Positions 55,067-64,000 are shown, numbered from the stretch's first letter. The stretch is 64,000 nt of DNA from Ructibacterium gallinarum (GCF_014982785.1 NZ_JADCKB010000011.1:36531-100530); one strand, 5' to 3'. Program-made: numbers and translations. Notes: generated by a model from the letters alone, not told the origin.

Positions 55067-56905
55067 ATGCTGCAGGGGGTAAAGATATTTGCTTTTTTGA
55101 TTTCTTTTGGTGGATATTTGTTTTTTGTATCCCGAAAAGTAAAAATTTCCTTATATTTTGTGCCAATCTTGATCATCGCGGGAATTAGCCTATTTTTATA
55201 TATCGGTGGACTTCTAAACCGGCTCGTCCTAAGCGCATACCTGACATTTGCGGGTGGATTGCTTGGCGCTTTGTATTTTATGGTTCTTGCTTTTCAAAAG
55301 AAAATTGCTGTGCCCAAATGGAACATTGCTGAAATGTGTCTGTTAGCAGGTACAGCCCTTTTTGGTATCGTAATTTATCATTTGAAATTACTGCATTATG
55401 ATAATTTTTCTCATTGGGCATTAATTGTTAAATATTTACTAATAGAAGAACATTTTCCAGATCTCAACACAAATATGGTGGTATTTTTGGATTATCCTCC
55501 GGGGACGGCAGTGTTTTTGTATTATGTCTGCAAATTTCTTGGAAGATCGCAGGGAATTATGCTTTTGGCACAGAATAGTATCATTTTTTCCTGTTTTTAT
55601 GCCGTTTTTGGTATTGTAAAGGAAAAACGGCGTTTTTTGCTGTATTCTATTTTGGGTATGGGATGTGCTGTGCTTTCCTATTTAAACTTGACCATCCGAA
55701 GTAACAATCTTCTGGTGGATTTTCTCCTTCCTTTGCTTGTAATGGCATCTATGGCAATGGCGTACCGGTATCGGCGGCGGCCTGGAACGGTTGCTGTGTT
55801 TTCTATTTTGGTGTTAGGATTTACTGGAATTGTAAAAAACACAGGGATAATTTTTGCGGGAATAGGCTTGGCGTATTATTTTTGGAATCTATTCCATATC
55901 AAAGAAAACAAGAAAGCACTTTCCTCCAAATTTTTTATTGCATTATTGACAACAATTGGTATATTACTCCCTTTTTTGATGTGGCGGTATCATATGAAAG
56001 TGGATCTATCTGGCTTTGAAAGTAAATTTGATTTTGATGTCGGGCAGAATACAGAACAATATTTGGCGGCGGCGCCGCAATATCATCGACAAATTATTCA
56101 TGATTTTATAAAAATGTCGTTGAATCCGTCAGATAGGGCCGCGCAGATTTTTTTCCTGGGAAATATATTGGCGGCAGCCGCTGTTCTGATAGGAAAATAC
56201 TATCATTTTAAATGCCAAAATATTTGGAAGCTTCTTATTCCAATTGACTTGATGACGGTTTTATACTATATTGGTATTTTATTTTTGTATTTATATTCCA
56301 TGCCGGAAGAAGAAGCTTTGCGGCTGGCTGGATTTGAACGATACGCGTGCAGCATTATGGTACTGTTTGCTGGATGTTTCATTATGGGAATTACAGTGGA
56401 TATAGAAGAATCGTTTGCGGTGGAGATTGATGAACGTGGGGCGTATCGCGCTTTTGCTTCGCCGGCCTCAAAACGGATGTATCAATATGGCGTTTTGTTT
56501 ACTTTTATGATAGCGGTTAATTTTCTGTATTCGGAAATCAATGGATTGATTAGTATCAGGCAAGAATATCATCGGTCTTTGCCTGGCAAAATAGAGCATA
56601 TTACAACCGATCGTTGGCCTGAGGATGGGAAGGAAGACCCCAATCGATATTTGATTGCAGCGCAAGACCGGGACGGCCAGGTGGCAAGTGATGAAGTGCG
56701 GTATGTGGCTCGGTATTTTTTATATGCGCCGCAAGTGGAGGTTACGGATCAGCTTACTTCTGAAATGCTGTCGGAACTTCCAGAACGATATGATTATCTT
56801 GTTGTATTGGATGAGGAGGCAGTGAATTTGGAGGAAAAAGATTCGCAGAAAACAATATTGAAAAAAACGGGAATTTATTCTGTGTCCGCGCTTTCGGAGT
56901 CTTAG
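55067..56905 (+). CDS. GT-C-like polytopic membrane glycosyltransferase
   Basis: 612 residues with about eleven or twelve membrane helices and a short C-terminal soluble tail. The first large loop contains HYDNFSHWALIVKYLL and LDYPPGTAVF, in the position of the acidic active-site loop of GT-C enzymes. Such enzymes take sugars from lipid carriers outside the membrane, which matches the GT2-GtrA gene upstream. ATG 55067 follows AAGGAGGG; longer starts overlap the synthase. The exact function is inferred. Confidence 0.72.
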   Translation: MLQGVKIFAFLISFGGYLFFVSRKVKISLYFVPILIIAGISLFLYIGGLLNRLVLSAYLTFAGGLLGALYFMVLAFQKKIAVPKWNIAEMCLLAGTALFGIVIYHLKLLHYDNFSHWALIVKYLLIEEHFPDLNTNMVVFLDYPPGTAVFLYYVCKFLGRSQGIMLLAQNSIIFSCFYAVFGIVKEKRRFLLYSILGMGCAVLSYLNLTIRSNNLLVDFLLPLLVMASMAMAYRYRRRPGTVAVFSILVLGFTGIVKNTGIIFAGIGLAYYFWNLFHIKENKKALSSKFFIALLTTIGILLPFLMWRYHMKVDLSGFESKFDFDVGQNTEQYLAAAPQYHRQIIHDFIKMSLNPSDRAAQIFFLGNILAAAAVLIGKYYHFKCQNIWKLLIPIDLMTVLYYIGILFLYLYSMPEEEALRLAGFERYACSIMVLFAGCFIMGITVDIEESFAVEIDERGAYRAFASPASKRMYQYGVLFTFMIAVNFLYSEINGLISIRQEYHRSLPGKIEHITTDRWPEDGKEDPNRYLIAAQDRDGQVASDEVRYVARYFLYAPQVEVTDQLTSEMLSELPERYDYLVVLDEEAVNLEEKDSQKTILKKTGIYSVSALSES

Positions 56906-56915
56906 TAATAAGATA

Positions 56916-56943
56916 CGGATTGCATCATATTTGGTGCAATCCG
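56916..56943 (+). terminator. Hairpin after the polysaccharide operon
   Basis: CGGATTGCA (56916-56924) pairs exactly with TGCAATCCG (56935-56943). There is no strong T-run, so termination may be partial. Confidence 0.55.
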
Positions 56944-57039
56944 CATTGATAATATAAAAAATAGAAGGCACTACTCCTAGTAAGTTTCGCAGAAGCAGCG
57001 CCTTTATTCCACTTACATAAGCTTGTTTTTGGATTTGGA

Positions 57040-57852
57040 TTAGTCCAGAAAATCCTTGCGGTAATCCAGTTGAAAAGCTTTTGCAAGTTCTTTCAGTTCT
57101 TCGTCTTTAATATTTTGCAGGATCGGAAGATGTGCTATTTTCATGTAAATTTCAGCTGCTTTTTCAATAGTTTCGATCAATCCAAAGGCTTCATCAGGAT
57201 CTTGTCCGGTGCCGAAAATACCATGTTGTGCCCAAATGACAGAACGGTATTGTTTCATTTTTGCAGCAGTTGCTTCACCAATCTCAGTATTTCCGCATAC
57301 CATCCAGGGCAGAACGCCAACACCTTCCGGAAAAACAACGATACATTCTGTAATCATTTGCCAAAGCGTCCGGGTGAAAGCGCGGTCGCTAAGTTCATGT
57401 ACAAAGGTCATGGCAATGGTGTTGATGGGATGGGTGTGCATGACAATCCGGTGTTTGGGATCAATCTTAAGCCGGGCAATATGACTCATTAAATGGCTGG
57501 GGAATTCGCTGGTGGGACGACCTCCGTCTTCGTAACCCCAAAGCAGGTCATAACCTTTTCCGTCATCACTGATGCGCAGCAGCCCTAAATTCACTTCTGG
57601 ATATTCTTCTATATTTTTAAAATATTTTGTGGTTCCAGTTACCACAAAGTATTTTCCAGCCACAGGCGATGCGTCAAAATCCATACTGAAATGCCGGCGT
57701 ACGGCGCTGGAGTCGATATAATAGCGCACTTCTTCTTCCGGAACCAGATAGCTAATATTTCCTCCGTTGCGCTCATCCCAGCCCATACGATACATGTTGG
57801 CGGCTAATTTTTGAATTTCTTGTATGAATCTTGCGTCCTTTACTGCATACAT
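57040..57852 (-). CDS. rhaD: Rhamnulose-1-phosphate aldolase RhaD
   Basis: 270 residues of the class II aldolase family (zinc, HTHP motif at VMHTHPINT and a further His in WAQHG). It splits L-rhamnulose 1-phosphate into dihydroxyacetone phosphate and lactaldehyde. WDERNGGNIS near the N-terminus is the phosphate-binding loop typical of RhaD. The ATG at 57852 is nine bases from AAAGGAG. Divergent from a DeoR regulator, with no other rha gene in the window. L-fuculose-phosphate aldolase is the closest alternative but is shorter. Confidence 0.92.
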   Translation of the reverse strand: MYAVKDARFIQEIQKLAANMYRMGWDERNGGNISYLVPEEEVRYYIDSSAVRRHFSMDFDASPVAGKYFVVTGTTKYFKNIEEYPEVNLGLLRISDDGKGYDLLWGYEDGGRPTSEFPSHLMSHIARLKIDPKHRIVMHTHPINTIAMTFVHELSDRAFTRTLWQMITECIVVFPEGVGVLPWMVCGNTEIGEATAAKMKQYRSVIWAQHGIFGTGQDPDEAFGLIETIEKAAEIYMKIAHLPILQNIKDEELKELAKAFQLDYRKDFLD

Positions 57853-57880
57853 AAATAACACTCCTTTTTCTTTTTTATTT

Positions 57881-57909
57881 ATTATACAAAAAAGTGTACA
57901 TTTTGTCTA
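57881..57909 (-). promoter_or_regulatory. Promoter of rhaD
   Basis: Minus strand TAGACA (57904-57909) and TATAAT (57881-57886), spacer 17. Confidence 0.65.
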
Positions 57910-57924
57910 TATATGTTCATATGC

Positions 57925-57953
57925 TTGCGTGTTGTGCAAATATGTGTTATAAT
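57925..57953 (+). promoter_or_regulatory. Promoter of the DeoR-family regulator
   Basis: TTGCGT (57925-57930) and TATAAT (57948-57953), spacer 17. It is followed by repeats of ACATAAA/GCATAAA type (57957-57975) that may be operator half-sites. Confidence 0.65.
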
Positions 57954-57994
57954 TTAAACATAAATAAGCATAAACGAGCAAGAGGGGGTATTGC

Positions 57995-58753
57995 ATGTTT
58001 GCCCAGGAAAGAGAAACGGAAATTTTAGAAATTCTACGGATGAAGAAGGCAGTCACCGTGCGGGAACTGAGCAAAAAACTATATGTCAGCGAAGCAACGG
58101 TACGTCGGGATCTGAGCCGGATGGAACAAAGCGGTATGCTGCGGAGATCGCATGGAGGGGCTGTATTGCTTGAGGGCATCCAGGAGGATCCAGCTTTTTT
58201 GGTCCGTGAACAGGAAAACATTCGAGCAAAGCAGATGATTGCGGATAAGGCGGCGGATTTTATAACTTCAGGCAATACCCTGTTCCTGGATTCCAGCAGT
58301 ACAGTGGGAGAGGTCATCGGGCTTTTAAAACAGTATCGGTTTTTGACGGTCATCACCAACGGTTTGAAAAACGCAATGCGTCTTTCCCAGGAAACAGATG
58401 TAGAGGTATATATGACAGGCGGACATATCAACGGCCGTTCCAATGCGGCTTTGGATGGAGATGCGGAGGAATATATCGGACGCCGGTTTGCAGATACTGT
58501 TATGATATCCTGCAGTGGTGTGGATATCCAGCGCGGGATTACGGATGCTTCGATAGCCCAGAGTCGCATCAAGAGTATTATGCTGAAAAATGCTAATACC
58601 AGAATATTGCTGTGTACAAGTAATAAATTTTCTACGTCTTATATCTGTCATACGGCAGATTTTAAAGATATTGATTATTTGATTACCGATACGTCGCCAC
58701 CGGAAGAATATCGCAGGGCGGCAGAAGCGCAAGGATGTGAAATTGTATACTGA
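57995..58753 (+). CDS. DeoR/GlpR-family transcriptional regulator
   Basis: 252 residues. The N-terminal HTH is VTVRELSKKLYVSEATVRRDLSRMEQSGMLRRSHGGAVL (about 20-60), the GlpR/DeoR signature. The C-terminal sugar-phosphate sensor domain contains DSSSTVGEV and TNGLKNAM. Divergent from rhaD, so control of rhamnose use by rhamnulose 1-phosphate or a related phosphate is likely. AGAGGGGG precedes the ATG. Confidence 0.93.
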   Translation: MFAQERETEILEILRMKKAVTVRELSKKLYVSEATVRRDLSRMEQSGMLRRSHGGAVLLEGIQEDPAFLVREQENIRAKQMIADKAADFITSGNTLFLDSSSTVGEVIGLLKQYRFLTVITNGLKNAMRLSQETDVEVYMTGGHINGRSNAALDGDAEEYIGRRFADTVMISCSGVDIQRGITDASIAQSRIKSIMLKNANTRILLCTSNKFSTSYICHTADFKDIDYLITDTSPPEEYRRAAEAQGCEIVY

Positions 58754-58759
58754 AAACAC

Positions 58760-58767
58760 AGTCGAAA
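58760..58767 (+). promoter_or_regulatory. Candidate Spo0A box upstream of spoIIGA
   Basis: AGTCGAAA matches the Spo0A box TGTCGAAA with one mismatch. It lies about 35 bases upstream of the -35 box of spoIIG, in the right place for an activator. Confidence 0.55.
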
Positions 58768-58801
58768 ATTGTGCCTTAAAATAAAATTTGTCCTCCATGT
58801 T

Positions 58802-58835
58802 TTGACAGGATTTTTTGTCCCTTCTGCGCTATAAT
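58802..58835 (+). promoter_or_regulatory. spoIIG-type promoter with 22-bp spacer
   Basis: TTGACA (58802-58807) and TATAAT (58830-58835) are separated by 22 bases. This odd spacing is the known signature of the spoIIG promoter in B. subtilis, where SigA needs Spo0A~P to open it. The -35 box with its flanks is also a near Spo0A box on the other strand. Confidence 0.88.
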
Positions 58836-58857
58836 AAAGCCGGAGAGGGGGAGCGGA

Positions 58858-59904
58858 ATGGAAATTGAAGTTTATGCTGATATTCTGTTTGCCCTGAATT
58901 TTTTTATGGATTTAAATATTCTGTTTCTTACCGTGCTCCTTAGCAGGCTAAAACTTAGTGTTTTGCGCGTTACTGCGGCGGGAGGTCTGCTGGCACTGTA
59001 TGGAACTGTAATGTTTTATCCTGAACTTGCACTCTGGTATTCATTGCCCGGGCGAATTGCCGTTTCTGCTGGTGCGATTTTTTTGCTGAAAAAACACGGT
59101 AGATGGATTGACTTTTTAAAGGTATACAGTATTTTTTGGACGGTGTCAGTTCTTGTGGGTGGAGTGACGGCTGCCTTAGCAATGAAAACCGACATGGGAA
59201 GTGATTTGCAGGCAGTGCTGGTAAATGGGACGTTGTATCTGAATATACACCCGGTGGCATTAGTGGTGGGAATTTTCCTTTCCTATTTGCTAATGATTGT
59301 GTTTAAAAAAATATGTACACGAAATTTTACCCGGGAGAAAATCCTGATAAAGCTTTGTATTTGTTTGAAAAATCAAAGTTTTTATGTCACCGGTCTGATT
59401 GATACAGGATGCGAATTAACTGTGCCTGGATCGGGTGATGGCGTGATATTGATCCCTCGTCGGTTGCTGAAAAATGGAATACCGGAAGATGCCATTTGGA
59501 TTTCTGCTGGAACCATAAATGGAGAAAATATGATTCCAGTTTTTTATCCTGACCGGATTGTCTGTTGTGATTCCCGATTTGAAATCAATGGAAATGCGGC
59601 TGTGGGTGTCATTGAACGGGAGTTTGCGGGAGACAGTTTATATCAGGCAGTGATGAACCCCGATGTACTGCGGGAAAACAATATAAATGGAGGCAGGGGA
59701 CATGAAAAGAAAATTCAGAATGTATCTGGCGCAGTTGCTGGAAAAAGTAAGGAAAAAATGGGGTGGAATTTTACCCGGGCAGATCTTTTATATCGGAGGA
59801 AGCGATACACTGCCGCCGCCACTGAGCCGGGAAGAAGAGGAGGAGCTTCTTTTGCAGCTGAATGTTCCGGAAGCCCGGCAGAATGCGCGCCAGATCCTGA
59901 TTGA
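58858..59904 (+). CDS. spoIIGA: Sigma-E processing protease SpoIIGA
   Basis: 348 residues. Five predicted membrane helices (to about residue 150) precede an aspartic-protease-like domain with [10 protein letters not shown] near residue 180. It dimerises and cleaves pro-SigE in the mother cell after a signal from the forespore protein SpoIIR. The reading frame does not stop before sigE: the last 67 codons (59702-59904) lie inside sigE in another frame and encode a basic, Ala- and Gly-rich tail unrelated to the family. Either the natural stop has been lost or there is a base error near the end. Confidence 0.93.
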   Translation: MEIEVYADILFALNFFMDLNILFLTVLLSRLKLSVLRVTAAGGLLALYGTVMFYPELALWYSLPGRIAVSAGAIFLLKKHGRWIDFLKVYSIFWTVSVLVGGVTAALAMKTDMGSDLQAVLVNGTLYLNIHPVALVVGIFLSYLLMIVFKKICTRNFTREKILIKLCICLKNQSFYVTGLIDTGCELTVPGSGDGVILIPRRLLKNGIPEDAIWISAGTINGENMIPVFYPDRIVCCDSRFEINGNAAVGVIEREFAGDSLYQAVMNPDVLRENNINGGRGHEKKIQNVSGAVAGKSKEKMGWNFTRADLLYRRKRYTAAATEPGRRGGASFAAECSGSPAECAPDPD

Positions 59905-60442
59905 AAGAAATCTTCGTTTGGTGGTTTACATAGCGAGAAAATTTGAAAATACCGGTATCGGTGTAGAAGATTTAATTTCCATTGGAACAATAGGGCTGAT
60001 TAAAGCGATTAATACATTTAAGACAGATAAAAAAATTAAACTGGCTACCTATGCTTCGCGCTGCATTGAAAATGAAATTCTCATGTATTTGCGAAAAAAC
60101 AATGGTGCAAAGGCGGAAGTGTCTATTGATGAGCCGTTAAATGTGGACTGGGACGGCAACGAATTGCTGCTTTCTGATGTTCTTGGAACAGATGAAGATA
60201 TTACCCAAAGAGCGTTGGAGGATGAGGTGGATAAGCAGTTACTTCATCTGGCACTTGAGAAACTGTCCCAGCGAGAGCGGAGTATTATGGAGCTGCGCTT
60301 TGGCCTTTGCGGCGAAGGAAAGGAAAAAACCCAGAAAGAAGTTGCTGATATGCTGGGAATTTCCCAGTCCTATATTTCTCGGCTGGAAAAACGGATTATT
60401 GTACGCCTGCGTCGGGACATCAGTAAAATGATCAATGGCTGA
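59702..60442 (+). CDS. sigE: Pro-sigma-E, early mother-cell sigma factor
   Basis: 246 residues. The amphipathic pro-sequence (to about YIGG, residues 30-33) is removed by SpoIIGA. Region 2 reads [54 protein letters not shown], and region 4 reads [17 protein letters not shown] and [17 protein letters not shown] 59702 follows GGAGG. It directs the first wave of mother-cell genes, normally including sigK and its recombinase. The usual next gene, sigG, is absent; murA follows on the opposite strand. Confidence 0.97.
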   Translation: MKRKFRMYLAQLLEKVRKKWGGILPGQIFYIGGSDTLPPPLSREEEEELLLQLNVPEARQNARQILIERNLRLVVYIARKFENTGIGVEDLISIGTIGLIKAINTFKTDKKIKLATYASRCIENEILMYLRKNNGAKAEVSIDEPLNVDWDGNELLLSDVLGTDEDITQRALEDEVDKQLLHLALEKLSQRERSIMELRFGLCGEGKEKTQKEVADMLGISQSYISRLEKRIIVRLRRDISKMING

Positions 60443-60452
60443 GAAAAGAAGC

Positions 60453-61712
60453 TTAGTTTTCGCACCGCTGAATGTTAATGTTCAGTGTAGTCAGTTTTTC
60501 TACAAAATTTTCGTAGCCGCGTTCCATGTGTTCAATGTCATTGATAATGGTATCGCCTTGTGCTGCCAGTGCGGCGATTACTAAGGAAGCGCCGGCCCGA
60601 AGATCGGTTGCTTTAACCTGTGCGCCGCTGAGACGGCGGGCGCCATCTATTACGGCTGTTCTGCCGTCAATTTTAATTTTGGCTCCCATGCGCAATAGTT
60701 CGGGGACTTGCATAAAACGGTTTTCGAAGATGGTTTCTACAATGACACCGGTCCCATCGGCAACACTCATTAAGGCCATGAACTGGGACTGCATGTCTGT
60801 TGGAAATCCTGGATATGGAAGGGTTTTTATGTCTACTGCTTTGAATTTTTCACAGGGGAGGATATGGAGCATATCCTCCCCTGCTTCCATATCAAATCCC
60901 ATTTCCTCCAATTTGGCAATGACCGGTTTGACATGGGAAGGACGGACATTGGTTAAAGTCACATCCCCTCGTGCGGCTGCCGCCATGGCCAAAAAAGTCC
61001 CGGCTTCGATTCTGTCTGGAATGACTTTATGTCGGCAAGGAGAAAGTACTTTTTTCCCGATAATGGTAATCGTATCGGTTCCGGCACCTGTAACATCAGC
61101 CCCCATTTTGATTAGGCATTCGGCCAGATCAACAATTTCCGGTTCGGCGGCCGCGTTTTCGATGACTGTGGTTCCGTCCGCCAAACTAGCCGCCAGCATC
61201 AGGTTTTCTGTTGCGCCAACACTGGGAAAATCTAGATAAATTCCGGTACCGGTTAAGTGGTCACATTTTGCTTCTACATAACCGTGTCCCTGTCGAATTT
61301 TTGCACCAAGCGCGGCAAAACCTTTCAGATGTAGATCAATGGGACGTGCACCGATCTGACAGCCTCCCGGCAGAGGGATCCGTATTTTGCCGGTACGGGC
61401 AAGCAGAGGACCCATTACTAAAAATGAAGCTCTGAGTTTGCTAACAAGTTCTAAAGGTGCAGATTTTCTTTTGCTCCCATCAGGAAGGCAGACGGAAACA
61501 GTGCCGAAAGACTCTCTTTGGCATATGCCTCCTGCACAGGTCAAAAGCTGTTCCATTCTCTGTGTATCCGAAAGGCAGGGAATATTTTCAAAAAACGAGG
61601 GGGATTCACACAGGAGTCCTGCGGCCAGGATTGGCAGAGAGGCGTTCTTGGAACCGCTAATGGCAATCGTTCCTTTCATATGCTGGGGAGGGGAAATCAA
61701 GTATTGTGCCAT
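60453..61712 (-). CDS. murA: UDP-N-acetylglucosamine 1-carboxyvinyltransferase MurA
   Basis: 419 residues. It transfers enolpyruvate from PEP to UDP-GlcNAc, the first committed step of peptidoglycan synthesis. Lys22-Asn23 lie in GSKNASLP, the catalytic cysteine is Cys118 in PGGCQIGARP (so fosfomycin-sensitive), and HMERGYENF carries the conserved arginine. The stop lies ten bases from that of sigE, tail to tail. Bacillota often have two MurA copies; this may be either one. Confidence 0.96.
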   Translation of the reverse strand: MAQYLISPPQHMKGTIAISGSKNASLPILAAGLLCESPSFFENIPCLSDTQRMEQLLTCAGGICQRESFGTVSVCLPDGSKRKSAPLELVSKLRASFLVMGPLLARTGKIRIPLPGGCQIGARPIDLHLKGFAALGAKIRQGHGYVEAKCDHLTGTGIYLDFPSVGATENLMLAASLADGTTVIENAAAEPEIVDLAECLIKMGADVTGAGTDTITIIGKKVLSPCRHKVIPDRIEAGTFLAMAAAARGDVTLTNVRPSHVKPVIAKLEEMGFDMEAGEDMLHILPCEKFKAVDIKTLPYPGFPTDMQSQFMALMSVADGTGVIVETIFENRFMQVPELLRMGAKIKIDGRTAVIDGARRLSGAQVKATDLRAGASLVIAALAAQGDTIINDIEHMERGYENFVEKLTTLNINIQRCEN

Positions 61713-61830
61713 GACGTTTCGTCCTTTCTTTATTTATGCGTCTTTTTACATTATGAACCAATTTCTGAAAAAATATGTACTGCCATTTTTGTATAAATGG
61801 CAGAAAACAAGGTAAGATAAACATATCTGC

Positions 61831-61956
61831 TTATACCCAAGAGTTAAAAAATAAAACTGGCGCTATTACAGGCTGTTCCTGACTCAAAAAAGCGTATATG
61901 GGAAGATAGGCTCGGCCAGTCAGCAATTCCTCCAGTGAACTAAAAAAATCATTCAT
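61831..61956 (-). CDS. Small protein of 41 residues
   Basis: ATG at 61956 is preceded on the minus strand by GGGAGG at good spacing. It reads MNDFFSSLEELLTGRAYLPI and continues for 21 residues to a stop at 61831. It is half hydrophobic with an aromatic C-terminus and might associate with the membrane. The strong ribosome site is the main evidence. No family is recognised. Confidence 0.5.
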   Translation of the reverse strand: MNDFFSSLEELLTGRAYLPIYAFLSQEQPVIAPVLFFNSWV

Positions 61957-62113
61957 TATTATTGTACCTCCCTTTTTTATTTTTCTTACAAAGATAGTTT
62001 TCAAAAATTATTGAAAATATATGTTGCAAAATCTATGGGAGTTATGATATAAATGACTAAAAGGGTGAATGGTTTCATTAAAAGGAGAATTAGGGATAAA
62101 GGTTGTGAGCAGA

Positions 62114-62470
62114 ATGCAGACCGTGGAACAGGCACTGAAAAAATTGGAAAAATCAAAATTTCGCAGTGGATTCCATCTTTCTGAACAGGACAAGGCTTAT
62201 GTCCGCGCGAAAGGGATGGAAACGATTTGCCGTCATGCAGAGGATTTTGTGAAAAACCGGTTGGCACCGGCAAATTTAAATAATGATGGAAAGCAAACGC
62301 CAATGCGGGGGCATCCCGCTTTTCTAGCACAGCACGCAACTGCATGCTGCTGCCGGGGATGTTTGGAAAAATGGTATCATGTTCCTAAAGGTGTACCCCT
62401 TACTCCGCTTCAGCAGAAAAAAATTGTAAATTTATTAATGAAATGGATTGAAAAAGAAATGGAGGCATAA
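62114..62470 (+). CDS. DUF4186 protein
   Basis: 118 residues from ATG 62114 (upstream starts at 62105 or 62069 are possible). FRSGFHLSEQDKAYVRAKG, NNDGKQTPMRGHPAFLAQHATACCCRGCLEKW is the conserved DUF4186 core with a cysteine/histidine cluster that may bind metal. Widespread in bacteria, function unknown. Single gene between murA and the CorC-type gene. Confidence 0.85.
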   Translation: MQTVEQALKKLEKSKFRSGFHLSEQDKAYVRAKGMETICRHAEDFVKNRLAPANLNNDGKQTPMRGHPAFLAQHATACCCRGCLEKWYHVPKGVPLTPLQQKKIVNLLMKWIEKEMEA

Positions 62471-62571
62471 GCATTTGTTTTTAACTGAAAATCTCTAGGA
62501 AAGTATTGCCTTTCAATAATAACTGTGATATAATAAGACAAATTTATATCATTAGGGGGAATTATTTATTT

Positions 62572-63843
62572 ATGGACAGTAGCACGGGGCTAATTATTAT
62601 TTGGCTCGTAGTACTTATCCTTTGTTCGGCGTATTTTTCTGCAACAGAAACGGCGTTTTCTTCGTTAAATAAAATACGCCTGAAGAATTTGATGCATGAG
62701 GGGAATAAAAGGGCCGCGCTTACTTTACGGATGTCGGAGCAGTATGATAAATTATTATCCAGTATATTAATTGGTAATAATGTGGTGAATATTGCGGCAT
62801 CTTCTGTAGCAACGGTTGTGTTTTTGAAGTTTTTTCCTGCTTATGGTGTTACCATTTCCACTGTTGTTATGACGGTTTTGGTGTTGATTTTTGGTGAGAT
62901 TTCACCGAAAAGTCTTGCGAAAGAAAGACCGGAATCTTTCGCAATGTTTTCTGCACCCATTCTGCGGGTCATAATGACAATTTTACTGCCGTTTAACTGG
63001 CTGTTTGGTCAGTGGAAGATCCTTTTGAATAAAATTTTTAAAACAAAAGACGACCGGGGCATTACAGAGCAGGAACTTTTGACCATGGTGGAAGAAGCAC
63101 AAAACGAAGGTGGAATTGATGCACAGGAAGGTGACTTGATTAAGAGTGCGATCGAATTTAATGATTTGGAAACCGGGGATATTCTGACACCAAGAGTAGA
63201 TTTGACGGCAATTGATATTGACGAAGACCCTCAGGCGCTGTACCGGATTTTTATGGAAAGTAACTTTTCAAGAATCCCGGTTTATAAAGATACCATTGAT
63301 AATATAGTTGGCGTGGTGCATCAGCGGGATTTCTTTATTATGCTTCGCACCCGTGGACAAAAACTTACGGATATTATTAAGCCAGTTATTTTTGTTTCTG
63401 AATCCATTAAAATTTCTAGGTTGATCAAGCATCTTCAAAAATCTCAGGCTCACATGGCAGTAGTCACTGATGAATATGGCGGAACTATGGGGATTGTTAC
63501 CATGGAAGATATTCTGGAAGAACTGGTTGGAGAAATCTGGGATGAACATGATGATGTTATTCAGGATATTGAAAAATTGGGCGAAAACGAATATATGGTT
63601 TTGGGCGGTGCCGACGTTGAAGAAGTCTTTGAACTTTTCGGGCTCAAATGTGATGTGGAACAAAATACCGTGAATGGTTGGGCGATGGATCGGTTGGAAA
63701 AACTTCCGGAGGTTGGTGATAGTTTTATTGACCATAACCTTCAGGTTACGGTTAAGGAATTGGACGGCCGCAGGATTGGCAAGGTGTTAATTCATTTTAT
63801 TCCTCTCGAAGATGACGCCAGCTCTGATGAGGATGATAAATAA
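62572..63843 (+). CDS. CNNM/CorC (HlyC/CorC, TlyC-like) transport-type protein
   Basis: 423 residues. The DUF21/CNNM membrane domain is at residues 1-190 ([33 protein letters not shown]), then two CBS domains (about 205-330: [12 protein letters not shown]...[22 protein letters not shown]), and the CorC_HlyC domain at the end. The family moves or senses Mg2+/Co2+; older 'haemolysin' names are misleading. ATG 62572 follows GGGGG. Terminator-like hairpins follow. Confidence 0.92.
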   Translation: MDSSTGLIIIWLVVLILCSAYFSATETAFSSLNKIRLKNLMHEGNKRAALTLRMSEQYDKLLSSILIGNNVVNIAASSVATVVFLKFFPAYGVTISTVVMTVLVLIFGEISPKSLAKERPESFAMFSAPILRVIMTILLPFNWLFGQWKILLNKIFKTKDDRGITEQELLTMVEEAQNEGGIDAQEGDLIKSAIEFNDLETGDILTPRVDLTAIDIDEDPQALYRIFMESNFSRIPVYKDTIDNIVGVVHQRDFFIMLRTRGQKLTDIIKPVIFVSESIKISRLIKHLQKSQAHMAVVTDEYGGTMGIVTMEDILEELVGEIWDEHDDVIQDIEKLGENEYMVLGGADVEEVFELFGLKCDVEQNTVNGWAMDRLEKLPEVGDSFIDHNLQVTVKELDGRRIGKVLIHFIPLEDDASSDEDDK

Positions 63844-63850
63844 GAAGGAA

Positions 63851-63872
63851 GGGGAGCATGAAAATGCTTCCC
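63851..63872 (+). terminator. Hairpin after the CorC-type gene
   Basis: GGGGAGCAT pairs with ATGCTTCCC around GAAA with one G-T pair. No T-run follows, so it may be an mRNA 3'-end stabiliser. Confidence 0.45.
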
Positions 63873-63888
63873 TCAGCCTGTAGAAAAA

Positions 63889-63925
63889 CCCCTGTTTTCG
63901 CTCAGAAAGCAGGGGCTGCTTTTGT
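63889..63925. terminator. Terminator near the right edge
   Basis: CCCCTG...CAGGGG with TTT/AAA inside forms a stem, with T-rich DNA on both sides; it could end transcripts from either strand. Confidence 0.65.
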
Positions 63926-64000
63926 TAATGAGAATAAATTTCTAAAAATTTGCGTAAAGGCGAAAAGATATGTTGATTTATCAGTTCTGTTCCACCTATG

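Overview
The window reads as the chromosome of an anaerobic, endospore-forming Clostridia (Bacillota), probably Lachnospiraceae-like or a near relative. The reasons are strong AGGAGG ribosome-binding sites, the sporulation genes spoIIGA-sigE and sigK, a V/A-type ATPase in place of any visible F-type one, Rex redox control, and uronate and rhamnose catabolism. No rRNA, tRNA or CRISPR array was seen. The species cannot be named from the sequence.

Layout. 1-8.7 kb: mismatch repair and tRNA modification (mutS-mutL-miaA), the redox repressor rex with its own operator, an ATP-binding Asp23-type protein, an OGG1-type glycosylase and a zinc-ribbon protein. 8.7-15.4 kb: fba, an M23 peptidase with an orphan WalR-like regulator, rlmH, an amidohydrolase, ridA and a large membrane protein. 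15.4-15.8 kb: a gene-free stretch with a candidate structured RNA. 15.95-24.6 kb: a nine-gene V-type ATPase operon in the Enterococcus hirae ntp order, with Na+-binding residues in the K ring. 24.6-27.1 kb: kdgK-uxaC behind a perfect palindromic operator. 27.2-30.5 kb: small zinc-ribbon genes, a spore-type SpoIID/peptidoglycan-binding pair and an ECF S component.

30.7-42.4 kb is the centrepiece: sigK is split by a ~10.9-kb skin-like element. The 5' half (30733-31061) and 3' half (42002-42368) rejoin in frame when a large serine recombinase at the right end of the element exchanges a short core. The result is a 231-residue pro-SigK whose junction reads CVDNEILM. The element has no phage structural genes. 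It carries a regulator plus a RexA/RexB-like gene pair under a promoter with a perfect 10-bp inverted repeat, an HUH Rep protein, a frameshifted HEPN gene, a PUA/EVE-like protein, a divergent repressor facing a cluster of zinc-ribbon genes, a DUF6512-like protein and a cupin. The inference is that the developmental excision element doubles as a small defence/accessory island. It is kept in vegetative cells and in the forespore and lost only from the dying mother cell.

42.4-49.7 kb: a VIT/vWA protein, the decayed remains of uxaA and an AraC regulator, a DUF1846 protein, bioY behind a BirA operator, and a MATE exporter with a MarR regulator. 49.7-56.9 kb: a compact EAL/GGDEF/GT2-GtrA/BcsA-PilZ/GT-C operon, which looks like a self-contained c-di-GMP-controlled polysaccharide machine without the usual BcsB. 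57-64 kb: rhaD divergent from a DeoR regulator, spoIIGA-sigE behind a promoter with the unusual 22-bp spacer of spoIIG, murA, a 41-residue small gene, a DUF4186 gene and a CorC/HlyC-type protein. SpoIIGA/SigE and the split SigK lie in one window, so both mother-cell sigma factors of this organism are visible here.
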